Source: Lepiota brunneoincarnata (taxonomy: Eukaryota; Basidiomycota; Agaricomycetes; Agaricales; Agaricaceae). From it: DNA of 64,000 nt. Position numbers and translations under genes: made by a program. The notes beneath the pieces were generated by a model that worked only from the letters and a program-made list of their open reading frames with translations, did not search any database and was not told the origin of the DNA. Below are positions 42,966 through 52,049 of the stretch, in pieces. Numbering within the stretch: position 1 is the stretch's first letter; every line of letters starts with the position of its first letter. The stretch is from contig JAEBUN010000002.1 in assembly GCA_023014365.1 (NCBI GenBank), positions 2,666,001 through 2,730,000 of the forward strand. Direction: 5' to 3'.

Positions 42966-44840
42966 CAGCTAGAGGGATTTGGATTCCGAATCAGAGTAAG
43001 CAATGACTGGTCTCTTTGGAAGGTGGTGTTCCAACAGGGATGTTGCATTGGAGTTTTGGGGGGTGGTGGTGTATCTTTGGAGGTTGATAGGGAGTTGGAA
43101 ATGGGTTCTATTTCATCTACCGACAAAACAGAGAACCTATTACTTGAATGCAGCAGGGGCACACCAGTCACCCATCACACTGCTGAAAATCCTTCTCTGA
43201 TACCACCTCTGCTTCTTCCCCTCTTGGAATTCCAGTTATTGCAGCTAGGGTATCTATCTCAGAATTCCACCTCTGCATTAGCTCCTCTTGTTCCTCCAGA
43301 TCCATATACCGGATGTCATGATGGAGTGGGCACTCAGCCTTCATGTGTCCTGGTCTTTTACAGTGATAGCAAAGTTGGGGAAGTCCCAATTTCTGCTTGG
43401 AGGCATCAATGTCCATAGGGACTGGATTTCCCAGGGAGGGGTTAGAATGGGTGAGGGGGCATGGAGGGGCTGAGGGTCAGACTGTTGGTATGAAGGGGGG
43501 GAGTCTGACATATCCTGGGGGAGGCCTAGAGGTGGAAGGAAGTGGGGAGCGAGCATTAGAGCAGAATGCCTTGTTTGCTATCCAAGCTTGGTCCACCCAT
43601 TATGCTGCTGAGTACCAGGCCTCTGGGTCTGAGTCAGAAGGGCGGCCTGCTGGGAGAGTGGTGATGGCATTCTAGATGGAAGGGTGCAGACCTCGGCAGA
43701 ATTTGACTACAATAACCTGAGGGTCTTGGTACCCAGACTCAGAGATGAGAAATTTGAAGGTGTTTAGGTAGTCCTTGACTATGTGTTCTTGCTGGTGGTA
43801 CAACAGGGACTCTAATGTATTCAGGGCATCAGCTTCAGCATTGACAGGGAAAAACCAACTCTTGAACTGTTCAGTGAAATCCCACCAGTCCATAAATGGA
43901 AATCCACTGATACTCACTTCCAAGCGGAATAGCTCATCAGCCTATTGTGCCACACATCCTAACTTCATGTATGAGAGGGTCCACAGTATTTTCTGTTCAT
44001 CAGAACAGAATTGATCTGCTGAGAGCCTGATGTAGAGCTGGCATGCATTCAAAAATGTACAACCCTTGGCATGTTCTCCATCAAATTCAGGTGGGGTTGC
44101 CACCTTGGCCTTGGTAGAGGTGCATGGTGGATGGGAGTGAAGAGTGGGAGGAGGGGAATTGTGAATCACAGCTCAGGTTTCATACTTTCCTCAGTTGAGG
44201 GGCATGGCTGAGATATGTAGGGGGGGGTGGTAGGGTGCTGGCATCCTACTGAGTCCATGAGGTTTCAGAGGGTGTCATATATGCCATTCACCATATCCAT
44301 TATGTTCTGTTCAGCTTCTGTTACCTGGGTTAGGGGTTTGCTCTTGAGTAGCATGGGGTTCGACACAGGATGTCTATACAGACTTGGTCCTGTCCTACTG
44401 AGCATGACTTGGAGATGACGGAGCACTATAAGTCCAGCCGGTTATGGCAAAGAGGTATAGGAGGCAAGAACTTTATAACACTAAGATAAGGATACAAGGG
44501 TATGGTACAGTATCCTTATATACTACTATGTGTGGCTGTGCTCCTACTATATATATCTGGACCCAGGTAAGTGAGTCATATCCTTATCTATCTAAGTATA
44601 GATTGTTCTGATGGTACTTCTGATGGTTTCAGGATGACAGGTCTTCTATCTATTTATATACTTTGGGTGCTTCTGATAAGAGTTCCTTCTGGTGAGGCTT
44701 CTGATAAGGGGTTTAAGGGGACTTCTGATAACAGCTTCAGCTTGTCAGGCCTGTACAGCTGCCATGTCTATGAGTAATGAGCCTATAGCCTCCTCAATGA
44801 TCATTTGAGTTGGTGGTTGCTGCTGCTGCTCTTGGGACAT
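42966..44840 (-). pseudogene. Gypsy-1 gag
   Basis: Likely start at 44840 (MSQEQQQQPPTQMI). The frame is cut by a solo LTR at 44319-44733, then FDGEHAKGCTFLNACQLYI, ILWTLSYMKLGCVAQ, FMDWWDFTEQFKSWF, LESLLYHQQEHIVKDYLNTF and the CCHC knuckle CYHCKRPGHMKAEC with SPLHHDIRYMD-type tail, ending near 43168; 43167-42966 has many stops. Gag would have formed the particle and bound element RNA. Confidence 0.87.
44319..44733 (-). repeat. Solo LTR, 415 bp, in gypsy-1 gag
   Basis: Minus-strand relative of the LTR at 16706-18700. On the plus strand it starts TGTTACCTGGGTT and ends CTTCTGATAACA. Perfect duplications gcttc at 44314-44318 and 44734-44738. Confidence 0.92.
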
Positions 44841-45774
44841 TTTGGAGAAGGTGCTGGGAGGTAGAGGAAGGGTGTAGTTGGTATGGGAGAAGTGGTGTAG
44901 CTTGTCCAAGCATTGTCAATGGCCAGTCCTCTGAGAATAGACTTGATTTTTCTGTAAGGGCAACCTGGTTGTCACATCATGTCGACTGAGCAGGGGGAAA
45001 CCTTAGTGTCATTCTGGGATATCTATCCAAGTATATACAGTAAGGGACAAAACCCTTCCAATAATTTTTATAGTTCAACAAATATATTAATAACTGCCCA
45101 CCTACTAAGGATGAAACCTTCATATTTTAATTGGGAATACCTATATGACTCATATATCATCCTGCCAAATATCATTATGTCATATGCCATTTTGGGAAGT
45201 CAGTAAATTAAACAATCATTTAAGGTCATTGTAAGGGTTTTGTCCATCTCTAAGAAATTACCAATAATTACACTTTTAGTACTTTGTATACCCTCCCCTG
45301 GCATCCAAGACAGCCTGAACCCTATCAGGCATACTCTCTATCAGATTCTGACACACTTCTGCTGGAATCTGATCCCATTCCTTTTGTGTCCTATCCTATA
45401 ATTCTTCCATCCCCTGAGGTGGAGTGTCATACTTCCCTAACTTGATTTTAAGGTGAGTCCACAAATGTTTAATTGGATTAAGGTCTGGAGATTGTGGGGG
45501 CCATGCCATAACCTCCATTTCAGCTGCTTTGAACCATTTTTGAGCCTTGATGCACCTATGTTTGGGATCATTATCATGTTGAAAGACAATATGCTCCACC
45601 TCTTTGTCATACCACTCCAGGCTTCCCTTGAGTTCATCCTCCAAAATGGTGACAAATAGATCACCATCCATCTTACTATTAATCTTGGCTGCCAACCCTG
45701 GACCCTCCCACAGCATACAGCCCTATACCATGATAGAACCTCCTCCAAACTTTGTGGTTCCCTGCACCAGCCTA

Positions 45775-47378
45775 CAGTGACCCACAAAACTGTTCCAATG
45801 TTTTGTACTTTTGACTTAAAGTAGTAATAACTCAATGAATAAAATGGCTAAGTTTGTGAGAATATTTACAAACATAGCAAAGTATGTTGTATCTGGCCCT
45901 GCAAAGTCACGTTATGTAATACTTCCAACTTAGGTAATTATGAATTTTGTAAGCATTTTAAGTCATTGGAACAGTTTTGTCAATGATATATTATACCAGG
46001 CCATCCTATTATTCTAGTACTTAGAGTAGTCCCTCTTGGCTTTGAGGACAGCTGCTACTCTTCTAGGCATACTTTTCATTAACTTCTGACACTCAGAAGC
46101 TGGAATAGCATCCCACTCCTTCTCTACCCTTTGCCACAACTCCTCTATACCCTTGGGAGGAGATTTATACTCTCCCAGCTTTCTCTTCACATAATCCCAT
46201 AAGTGTTCAATGGGATTGAGGTCAGGTGACTGTGCTGGCCAGGTTAGGAGCATAAAATGATTTTTTTGAACCATTTTTTGGCCAATATACTCTTGTGTTT
46301 GGGATCATTATCTTGCTAAAAGATGATATTTCAGGGTTTAAGCTTGTACCACTAGAGACTCTTCTTCAAATCCTCCTCCAAAATTTGCACAGACAACTCT
46401 GCATCCATCCTTCCATCAATCCTCATGGCATAGCCTAGGCCATCCCACAGCATACAGCCCCAAACTGTTGCTGATCCTCCTCCATACTTTAGAGATTCCT
46501 TAACCAATCTTTCACTGAGCCCCTCTCCCTTCTTTTTCCATGCCCACTTCCTCCCATCTGACCCCAAATGATTGATTTTGGTCTCATCAGACTATCCAAC
46601 CAGCTTCCAATCCTCTACAGTCCAATGCTGGTGTATCAGAGCAAAATCCAGTCTAGCTCTCCTATGCTTGTCAGAGAGTAAAGGCTTTTGTTGCTTGACT
46701 ACAGCCTTCATTCCTGCCTGTTTGAGATGCCTTGCCACATTCTGTGAAGAGACTGATGTCCCAATGATGGGAGTAAGAGATTTGGCTATATCTACAGCAG
46801 TTTCAGCCTTGCCAGCAGAGATAAGATGGATAGCATACTAGATATTAGTAATAGAGAGTTTTGAAGGAGGTCCTCCAAGTGATTTGGTAAGGCTGGAACA
46901 ATTTTTAGAGGCTAGTCTGGATATGGTACTGCACCCAACACCAGTAATTGCCTGAATTTTAGTATAGGAATAATGAGAATTTAGCATAGAGAGGATAGTT
47001 TTCTTTGGAGTAGAAGATAATGGCTTCATGATAAGTGGGGGGGTTGAGAATGATGGGACATGGTTGTCAGCACATCTATTTATATGTCAAAGGCACATGG
47101 TCACATAATCTTGTTGATTCACAAACAATGGAGTTATGTGATTGCTTGGATTAGTATCAAAAATCACCATTGACAAAACTGTTCCAATGACTTAAAATGC
47201 TTACAAAATTCATGATTACCTCATTTGGAAGTATTACATAACGCGACTTTGCAGGGTCGGATACAACATATTTGGCTATGCTTGTAAATACCTTCACAAA
47301 TTTAGCCATTTTATTCATTGAGCTATTACTGCTGTAAGTCAAAAGTACAAAACATTGGAACAGTTTTATGGGTCACTG
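45775..47378 (-). mobile_element. Tc1-1 copy b nested in Tc1-2
   Basis: 1604 bp between TA dinucleotides (45773-45774; 47379-47380), the same ends and long inverted repeats as the copy at 16893-18498. It inserted into the Tc1-2 transposase frame. Confidence 0.93.
46014..47029 (-). pseudogene. Tc1-1b transposase, multiple breaks
   Basis: Same protein as at 17133-18149 but more decayed. HTH KKTILSMLNSHYSY, GVGCSTISRLASKN; the Trp before SDETKINHLG is TAG; stops in place of Arg/Trp/Gln near 46345-46315; a frameshift near 46270; then WPAQSPDLNPIEHLWDYVK with the catalytic Glu kept. Clearly inactive. Confidence 0.9.
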
Positions 47379-48614
47379 TATCACTAAGCCTCTCCCCTGC
47401 TCTTTTCCAGACCCAAACCCTGCCATCTGACCCTAAGCAATTGATTTTGGTCTCATCTGACCAAACCACCCTCTTCCAGTCTTCCAGGGTCCAGTCTGCA
47501 TGTGCCTCTGCCCACTCCAATCTTTTCCTCTTGTGTATAACAGAGAGTTTATGCCTTTTCTGCTTGACTACAGCCTTCATTCCAGCTTTTTTGAGTGCTC
47601 TGCAAACTGGTTTAGAGGATAGAGGTTGGTCAATGACAGTACAAAGGGTTCTGGTGATTTGGGAGGCATTTTCAGCCTTGCAGGATGTGATAAGATGAGT
47701 GGCATATTTGATATTGCCAACAGAAAGCTTGGTTGGGTGGCCACCAAGTGACTTTGAAAGTGTTGAATGATGTTTGGAGCAAAGATGAGATATAGTGCTG
47801 AGGCCAAGACCAGTGGTAAAAGCAATATGGGTAGCAGAGTGGCCTTTGTCCAAAAGGGAAAGAATATGGTTGCATTGAGTCATAGAGAGAGATCACATGT
47901 TAGCAAAATGAGGTTGGGGGGGTGGTGTGAGCTAGGGGAGTGAGCAGCTATATTTATACATTATTCCAACCAGTCACATGACATTTATTTGCACTTATTT
48001 GGCTGTAATAAACAAAATCATGTGATTAGAGTAGAGATGGACAAAACCCTTCCAATGACCTTAAATGATTGTTTAATTTACTGACTTCCCAAAATGGCAT
48101 ATGACATAATGATATTTGGCAGGATGATATATGAGTCATATAGGTATTCCCAATTAAAATATGAAGGTTTCATCCTTAGTAGGTGGGCAGTTATTAACAT
48201 ATTTGTTGAACTATAAAAATCATTGGAAGGGTTTTGTCCCTTACTGTACCTGAGCAGGGGGAAACCTTAGAGAATTGAGTAAGGTTTCTCTGAGCTCACC
48301 TACACTACTTATACTACTTGCCATAAGCTCAAGTTAAGTAATCTACTCTACATACTGTAAATGGCTGTGAGGTATCAGGGATGTCTAAAGTGGGTATAGT
48401 TGGGAATGGGCTTGGGACAGGGTCACATGCACCAGTGAGGGTTCACATCTGCATTGGAGGTGTGTAGGAAGGAACTCCAAGCACTGGAGTGCTGGAGGAC
48501 CAAATTCCAGGCTGAAGGGGGCTGGGGATGAGATTTCCAAGTGCTAGGAGGTTGGGAATTGGATTTCTGAATTTGAGGTTGTGAGCAGTGACCTGAAGTT
48601 CCCCTTACACTACT

Positions 48615-49240
48615 CATATAATTGCCTCAAATACCAATGTCTATTCTGTGAAACCTACCAACCCTGATACAAACAAAATGAATGCTCTCAATATTGAGTC
48701 CCACAACACCCTTACCCATGCTTTAATCCAAATTATTGACCTCAATACATTGACACCCAACCAGACACCCCCCTCTCCTATTATGACCCAGTTGCTGAAT
48801 CTAACATATGCAATAAACCTGTTGGCAAGATCCAATATGAGTGAAGAAGAAGCCACTCAAATAGCCTACAAAAATGCATTATATTGAGACCAATTATACC
48901 AACAACAATATACAGGAACCAATTTCCCTAGCCAATGAGACTTATGATAGGAACAATATGACAATATCCACCTACAATACCAACACCTGCTTGAACAAGA
49001 ATCCACCCACTTCTCTACTTCTGATCAACCCCCTTACTCTCCTATTTCAAGACCCTTCTCCCCATTACCTGACAGTCAAAATTATCTGACTGATATTATC
49101 TACAATGACAACCTCAAATACTTAACACCTCTACCTGAAGAAGACAAACCTGTACCTTCCTCTCCCACTGATGAAGAAGAACCTCAAGAGTTTGCATATG
49201 ATGATGATGTATACCACAATATCTTTGGAGAATGCTGAGT
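48615..49240 (+). pseudogene. Gypsy-2 downstream ORF, C-terminal part
   Basis: Continues the frame broken at 33847: NCLKYQCLFCETYQP, a stop, then NIESHNTLTHALIQIIDL, LNLTYAINLLARSNM, SDQPPYSPISRPFSPLPD and an acidic end (EEDKPVPSSPTDEEEPQEF, DDDVYHNIFGEC) with a stop at 49238. Together the two halves give a C-x4-C-x2-C...H...C-x4-C-x2-C arrangement. Function is unknown; its position after pol is unusual. Confidence 0.55.
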
Positions 49241-49271
49241 TGTATGAAGACAACTTGTAAGAAGGACCTAA

Positions 49272-49578
49272 TGTTATCAGAACTCTCCAGAAACCCTCCT
49301 GGAACAATCCAGAACATTCCTAAAATAGAATCTTCCCCAATCATCTAGTACTTCCCAAATATAGCAGTAGCACAGCCACTGTAAATACATATATAAACCC
49401 AGTAGAGCTACCTATGTACTCTTATAGGTGTAGTTTGTTCTATACACTTGCCTTTGCTCTCCTAGCTATTGCTAAGTGTTTGTGTTCACAAGTCAACCTC
49501 CGAATATCTCTGGGAATAAGTCTGTATAGACACCCATAGAGAGTAAGAGGTATCACCACTACACTTACCCAGATAACA
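49272..49578 (+). repeat. Gypsy-2 3' LTR, 307 bp
   Basis: Starts TGTTATCAGAAC and ends CCAGATAACA (7-bp inverted ends). Contains catatataaaccc as a TATA candidate. No matching 5-bp repeat sits directly before it, as expected for the 3' LTR of a longer element; the base run after it is ttgag. It interrupts the minus-strand ORF to its right. The gypsy-2 5' LTR is not in the window. Confidence 0.78.
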
Positions 49579-49975
49579 TTGAGGGCCTTGATCCTTGACT
49601 GTTGGGCAGCAGTCAAGTCCACTGTCTTTGTGACATTGTTGGTCAGGGTGTGGATGGCCTTGAGGACTTCCTCTTGTTTTGCTGTGTCTTCAGTCTGTGG
49701 TTGGTCAATTACCTTTGTGGTGAGGTTCTCAATGAGGAAGGTGATTTTGTGGCCCCAGTGATGGACATCTGTGTAGTTAAAGGCTATGGTTAGTTTCTCA
49801 GCAATATTGGCCATGTCCCTCAGCAGGACTCTCAGTTTGGCCCTCAAGGCTGGGAGTTGTGCCTTTGTCCATTTGCTCAGCTGGCTGGTTGGTTGATGGT
49901 TGGGGTCTCCCATCTTTGGTGAAGTGGAAAATGTCTGCTATGGTAATATTCTCTTTGTTTGCCATCCTATTACTC
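49579..49975 (-). pseudogene. Unknown ORF cut by the gypsy-2 LTR
   Basis: The minus strand reads MANKENITIADIFHFTKD (from about 49965) and, in a shifted frame, QLSKWTKAQLPALRAKLRV, MANIAEKLTIAFNYTDVHHW, ENLTTKVIDQPQTED and VTKTVDLTAAQQSRIKALN up to the LTR. Helical, charged, no family recognised. It marks the outermost disrupted sequence at the edge of the transposon block. Confidence 0.45.
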
Positions 49976-50388
49976 ACCCTGGTCACGCGCCCTCAGGTTC
50001 TGGCGGGGTCGCTTTGGGGTTGGGGTGGCCGGTGGGGATGGGGATCTGGCGTTCGGGTCTCGTGATTGGAGGACAGTTGCGTTTGAGGCAATCATGGGGG
50101 TGTTGCTGCCTCGTTTCTCAGGGGGTTTCGCGACGAATTGGTACGGTCGTTTGCTCGCCGCGTTTGGTGGGCCAGGCAGCCACGTGAAGTGAGTATATTG
50201 GGTGTTGGAGGTACCTCCAGCGCCGGGGGGGGGCCCATGACTCTGTACGTGGGAAACTATGTGCTGGTGATGGAGTGTCACGAGAATGCTTCAGGTGCGT
50301 CTTCATTTAGGACTTTTATGTTCCCCTCCCTACGAGTCTGTGCTACATGGCCCCGCCGGCCTCTGATACAATTCATCGGGAAACGGGA
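49976..50388. other. Unassigned boundary region
   Basis: GC-rich, with G-runs (50223-50232). Open frames on both strands are low complexity. This is where transposon sequence ends and the conserved gene block begins; it may hold the promoter of the small gene at 50389. Confidence 0.3.
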
Positions 50389-50766
50389 ATGGCCCTCCGG
50401 TCGGTCAATATCCGATATTTTCCTTCTAAATCTTCGAATTTACATGCTTGCCAGCACCCAAGGCTTCGCACCCTCATCCCGCTGCACCACTCGAATCCCA
50501 GAACAGTTTCGCGGACTTCGTGAAGAAGCGACAGTCGTCGAGTCCTACGCGTCAATATGTCTTATTAGGTGCGGGTGTACGTTCGACAGACACCGCCACC
50601 TATAGGTATTTCTGGGAGGCACCCTTGAAATACCAGAAGCTAAGGTTGAGAGAAATTGAGGAATCGGAAATGGAGGCCGTTATGGTGATTGCTTCCAGTG
50701 TTCAATACATGGTTTTGCTAAATTACTTTACAGAGCGGAGGCGCCTCATCATATAGCAGAATTTGA
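50389..50766 (+). CDS. Small conserved-looking protein, unknown function
   Basis: Proposed exons 50389-50399, 50507-50684 and 50734-50766, introns GTCGGT...AACAG (107 bp) and GTGATT...TTACAG (49 bp, with a branch-like CTAAAT). The result is 73 residues: MALRFADFVKKRQ, YRYFWEAPLKYQKLRLREIE, ESEMEAVMSGGASSYSRI. The last intron is well supported because splicing it turns a stop-bound tail into SGGASS, an ending I vaguely recall in basidiomycete mitochondrial small proteins. The first exon is a guess; other 5' ends are possible. It converges on the proteasome gene, with 73 bp between stops. Confidence 0.5.
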
Positions 50767-50839
50767 TGTAGAGCATTCATCTGCAATAGCTACACTCCTT
50801 GTGGAGCAACAAAGAGGGAGTAGGAGCCAACACAGGTTG

Positions 50840-51948
50840 TTAATCCTTTTCTGCGTAGGCCAACAAATGCTTTTCAATCTCGGCCTCGTCCATCACTCGC
50901 CACTTTCCTCGGGTCTTAAGATCTTCTTCCTCACTCTCAGAGACTATCCCGATCTCAATCTCGCCAGGCTTATAGTCAGTAGCGTGGACAGTTGACATCA
51001 CTTCTACGACCATCTTCAACCCACGTCAGATGAGTATGGAACCAGTAACTTCGGGAGGTGGCTTACCTCTATGACTTCACTACGGCCTAATGTCTTCCCG
51101 GCCCTTGCTGGTTCGTCTGAACCTCGCCCTGAGTCCAATTTCCTCCACTTTTTCTCCAATTGGTTCATAGCTTCTTGCTGCTTCTGCCCTGCAGAAGTTG
51201 CATGATAACCGACAAAATAACCCGCTGGGTCAAGTCTGAAACACTGAGGCCCGAATTCTGGGTCAATCCCAATGAGGATCATTGCTGAAGGGGTTTGTCT
51301 CGTAAACTTGGGATTGGAGACGTAGTTTGTCCTTACAGATTCCCAGCGGGCGCATAGCGGCCCGCTGCGTGTACACCTGGTTGACGTTGGCAATACGACG
51401 AGCGAGGGCATCTGGAGTGATCTCGTGTCCAAACTTATACCGGTATTCAGCGGCCTCAGCGCGAGCACGGGCAACTTGAGCATGAGCATCGGCTTTGCAA
51501 GGGGTTAGCTCCTCGGGTGATATAAAGACATTTTGTAACGCGTACCTATGAGTCCCGTCATCACACAACCGATACATGGTGTAATACTGAAAAGATGGGT
51601 GACTGTAGACGCGTCCAATAACTTATCCTAGGGAGCATCTGGTGTCGGGAGTAGGACTAGGATCAGAACTAACATACGCACGGGAACCTTCCGTTGAGTG
51701 ATTACGACGGCAGTATCCTTTCCTCTTATTGCGATTGCGGTATGCCCAGAGCCAGAGATTGCTTTGAAGGCATATTCTACAGACAAATCGCCAGATGAAT
51801 GTTGAATCAACAAGTTCCCGATGTTACATACCAACTTGGTACAGGCGACCTTCAGGAGAAAATACAGTGAGATATCTGAAAAGATATAAGGGTTCAACTT
51901 TTGACAGCGTAAACGAACAGAATACCTGTCATAAGATGTTCTGGACAT
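50840..51948 (-). CDS. SCL1: 20S proteasome subunit alpha-1 (PSMA6/Scl1)
   Basis: Structural alpha subunit of the outer ring of the 20S proteasome, which gates substrate entry in cytosol and nucleus. Seven exons on the minus strand: 51948-51926, 51875-51832, 51776-51682, 51627-51546, 51492-51337, 51284-51067, 51013-50840. All introns are GT-AG and 49-55 bp; together they code for 263 residues with no break, close to the family length. The N-terminus has the alpha-type signature ([37 protein letters not shown]). Also [67 protein letters not shown] and [14 protein letters not shown]. Divergent from RPC1 across 101 bp. Intact. Confidence 0.96.
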
Positions 51949-52049
51949 GGTAGACGGTTAAGTCAGGTAATAGCGAAGGTCCACACTGGACGCGCAAGTC
52001 ATCACGCGATCGCGTCACGCTACGTCACAGATATGATTTGCTCTTTTCC
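51949..52049. promoter_or_regulatory. Bidirectional promoter, SCL1 and RPC1
   Basis: Only 101 bp separate the two start codons, including both 5' UTRs. It contains the perfect 12-bp palindrome ACGCGATCGCGT (52004-52015) and a CRE-like TACGTCA (52021-52027). No TATA box is obvious. Regulatory role is inferred from position. Confidence 0.6.

Larger units (their letters stand above)
45276..47883 (-). pseudogene. Tc1-2 transposase, split by Tc1-1
   Basis: N-terminal HTH part (47883-47381): MTQCNHILSLLDKGHSAT, GLGLSTISHLCSKH, then WSDETKINCLGSDGR with catalytic Asp. The Tc1-1 insertion follows. The C-terminal part (45772-45276): GGGSIMV, stop, GCMLWEGPG, HIVFQHDNDPKHRC (second Asp), SPDLNPIKHLW. 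The catalytic Glu is Lys. Frame ends ARGGYTKY. Two stops in the distal part (about 45726 and 45397). Confidence 0.9.
45038..48246 (-). mobile_element. Tc1/mariner transposon, Tc1-2, with nested Tc1-1
   Basis: Between TA dinucleotides (45036-45037; 48247-48248). Ends CAGTAAGGGACAAAACCC and its complement; inverted repeats of about 200 bp, whose inner edges carry an inverted copy of the GGACAAAACCCTTCCAATG motif (45227-45245 and 48039-48057). Without the guest it is about 1603 bp. A different subfamily from Tc1-1, but the same architecture. Confidence 0.93.
33848..48609 (-). mobile_element. Gypsy-1: complete-ended Ty3/gypsy chromovirus, heavily nested
   Basis: LTRs at 33848-34352 and 44953-48609 (the latter split by Tc1 elements), TG...CA ends, perfect 5-bp target duplication ctact at 33843-33847 and 48610-48614. 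A purine tract (GGGGGGTAGG on the minus strand) abuts the left, 3' LTR. Minus-strand order is gag, protease, RT, RNase H, integrase, chromodomain. Guests are a copia (35301-40213), a solo LTR (44319-44733) and two Tc1s (45038-48246). Its own length is about 6.2 kb. It has many in-frame stops, mostly at former Trp, Arg or Gln codons, so it is dead. Confidence 0.95.
44953..48609 (-). repeat. Gypsy-1 5' LTR interrupted by Tc1 elements
   Basis: LTR sequence is 44953-45037 and 48247-48609; the rest is Tc1. Ends TGTAAGGGCAACC and CCCCTTACA match the left LTR, where the uninterrupted target reads ccaagtacacacctgagc. Confidence 0.93.
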
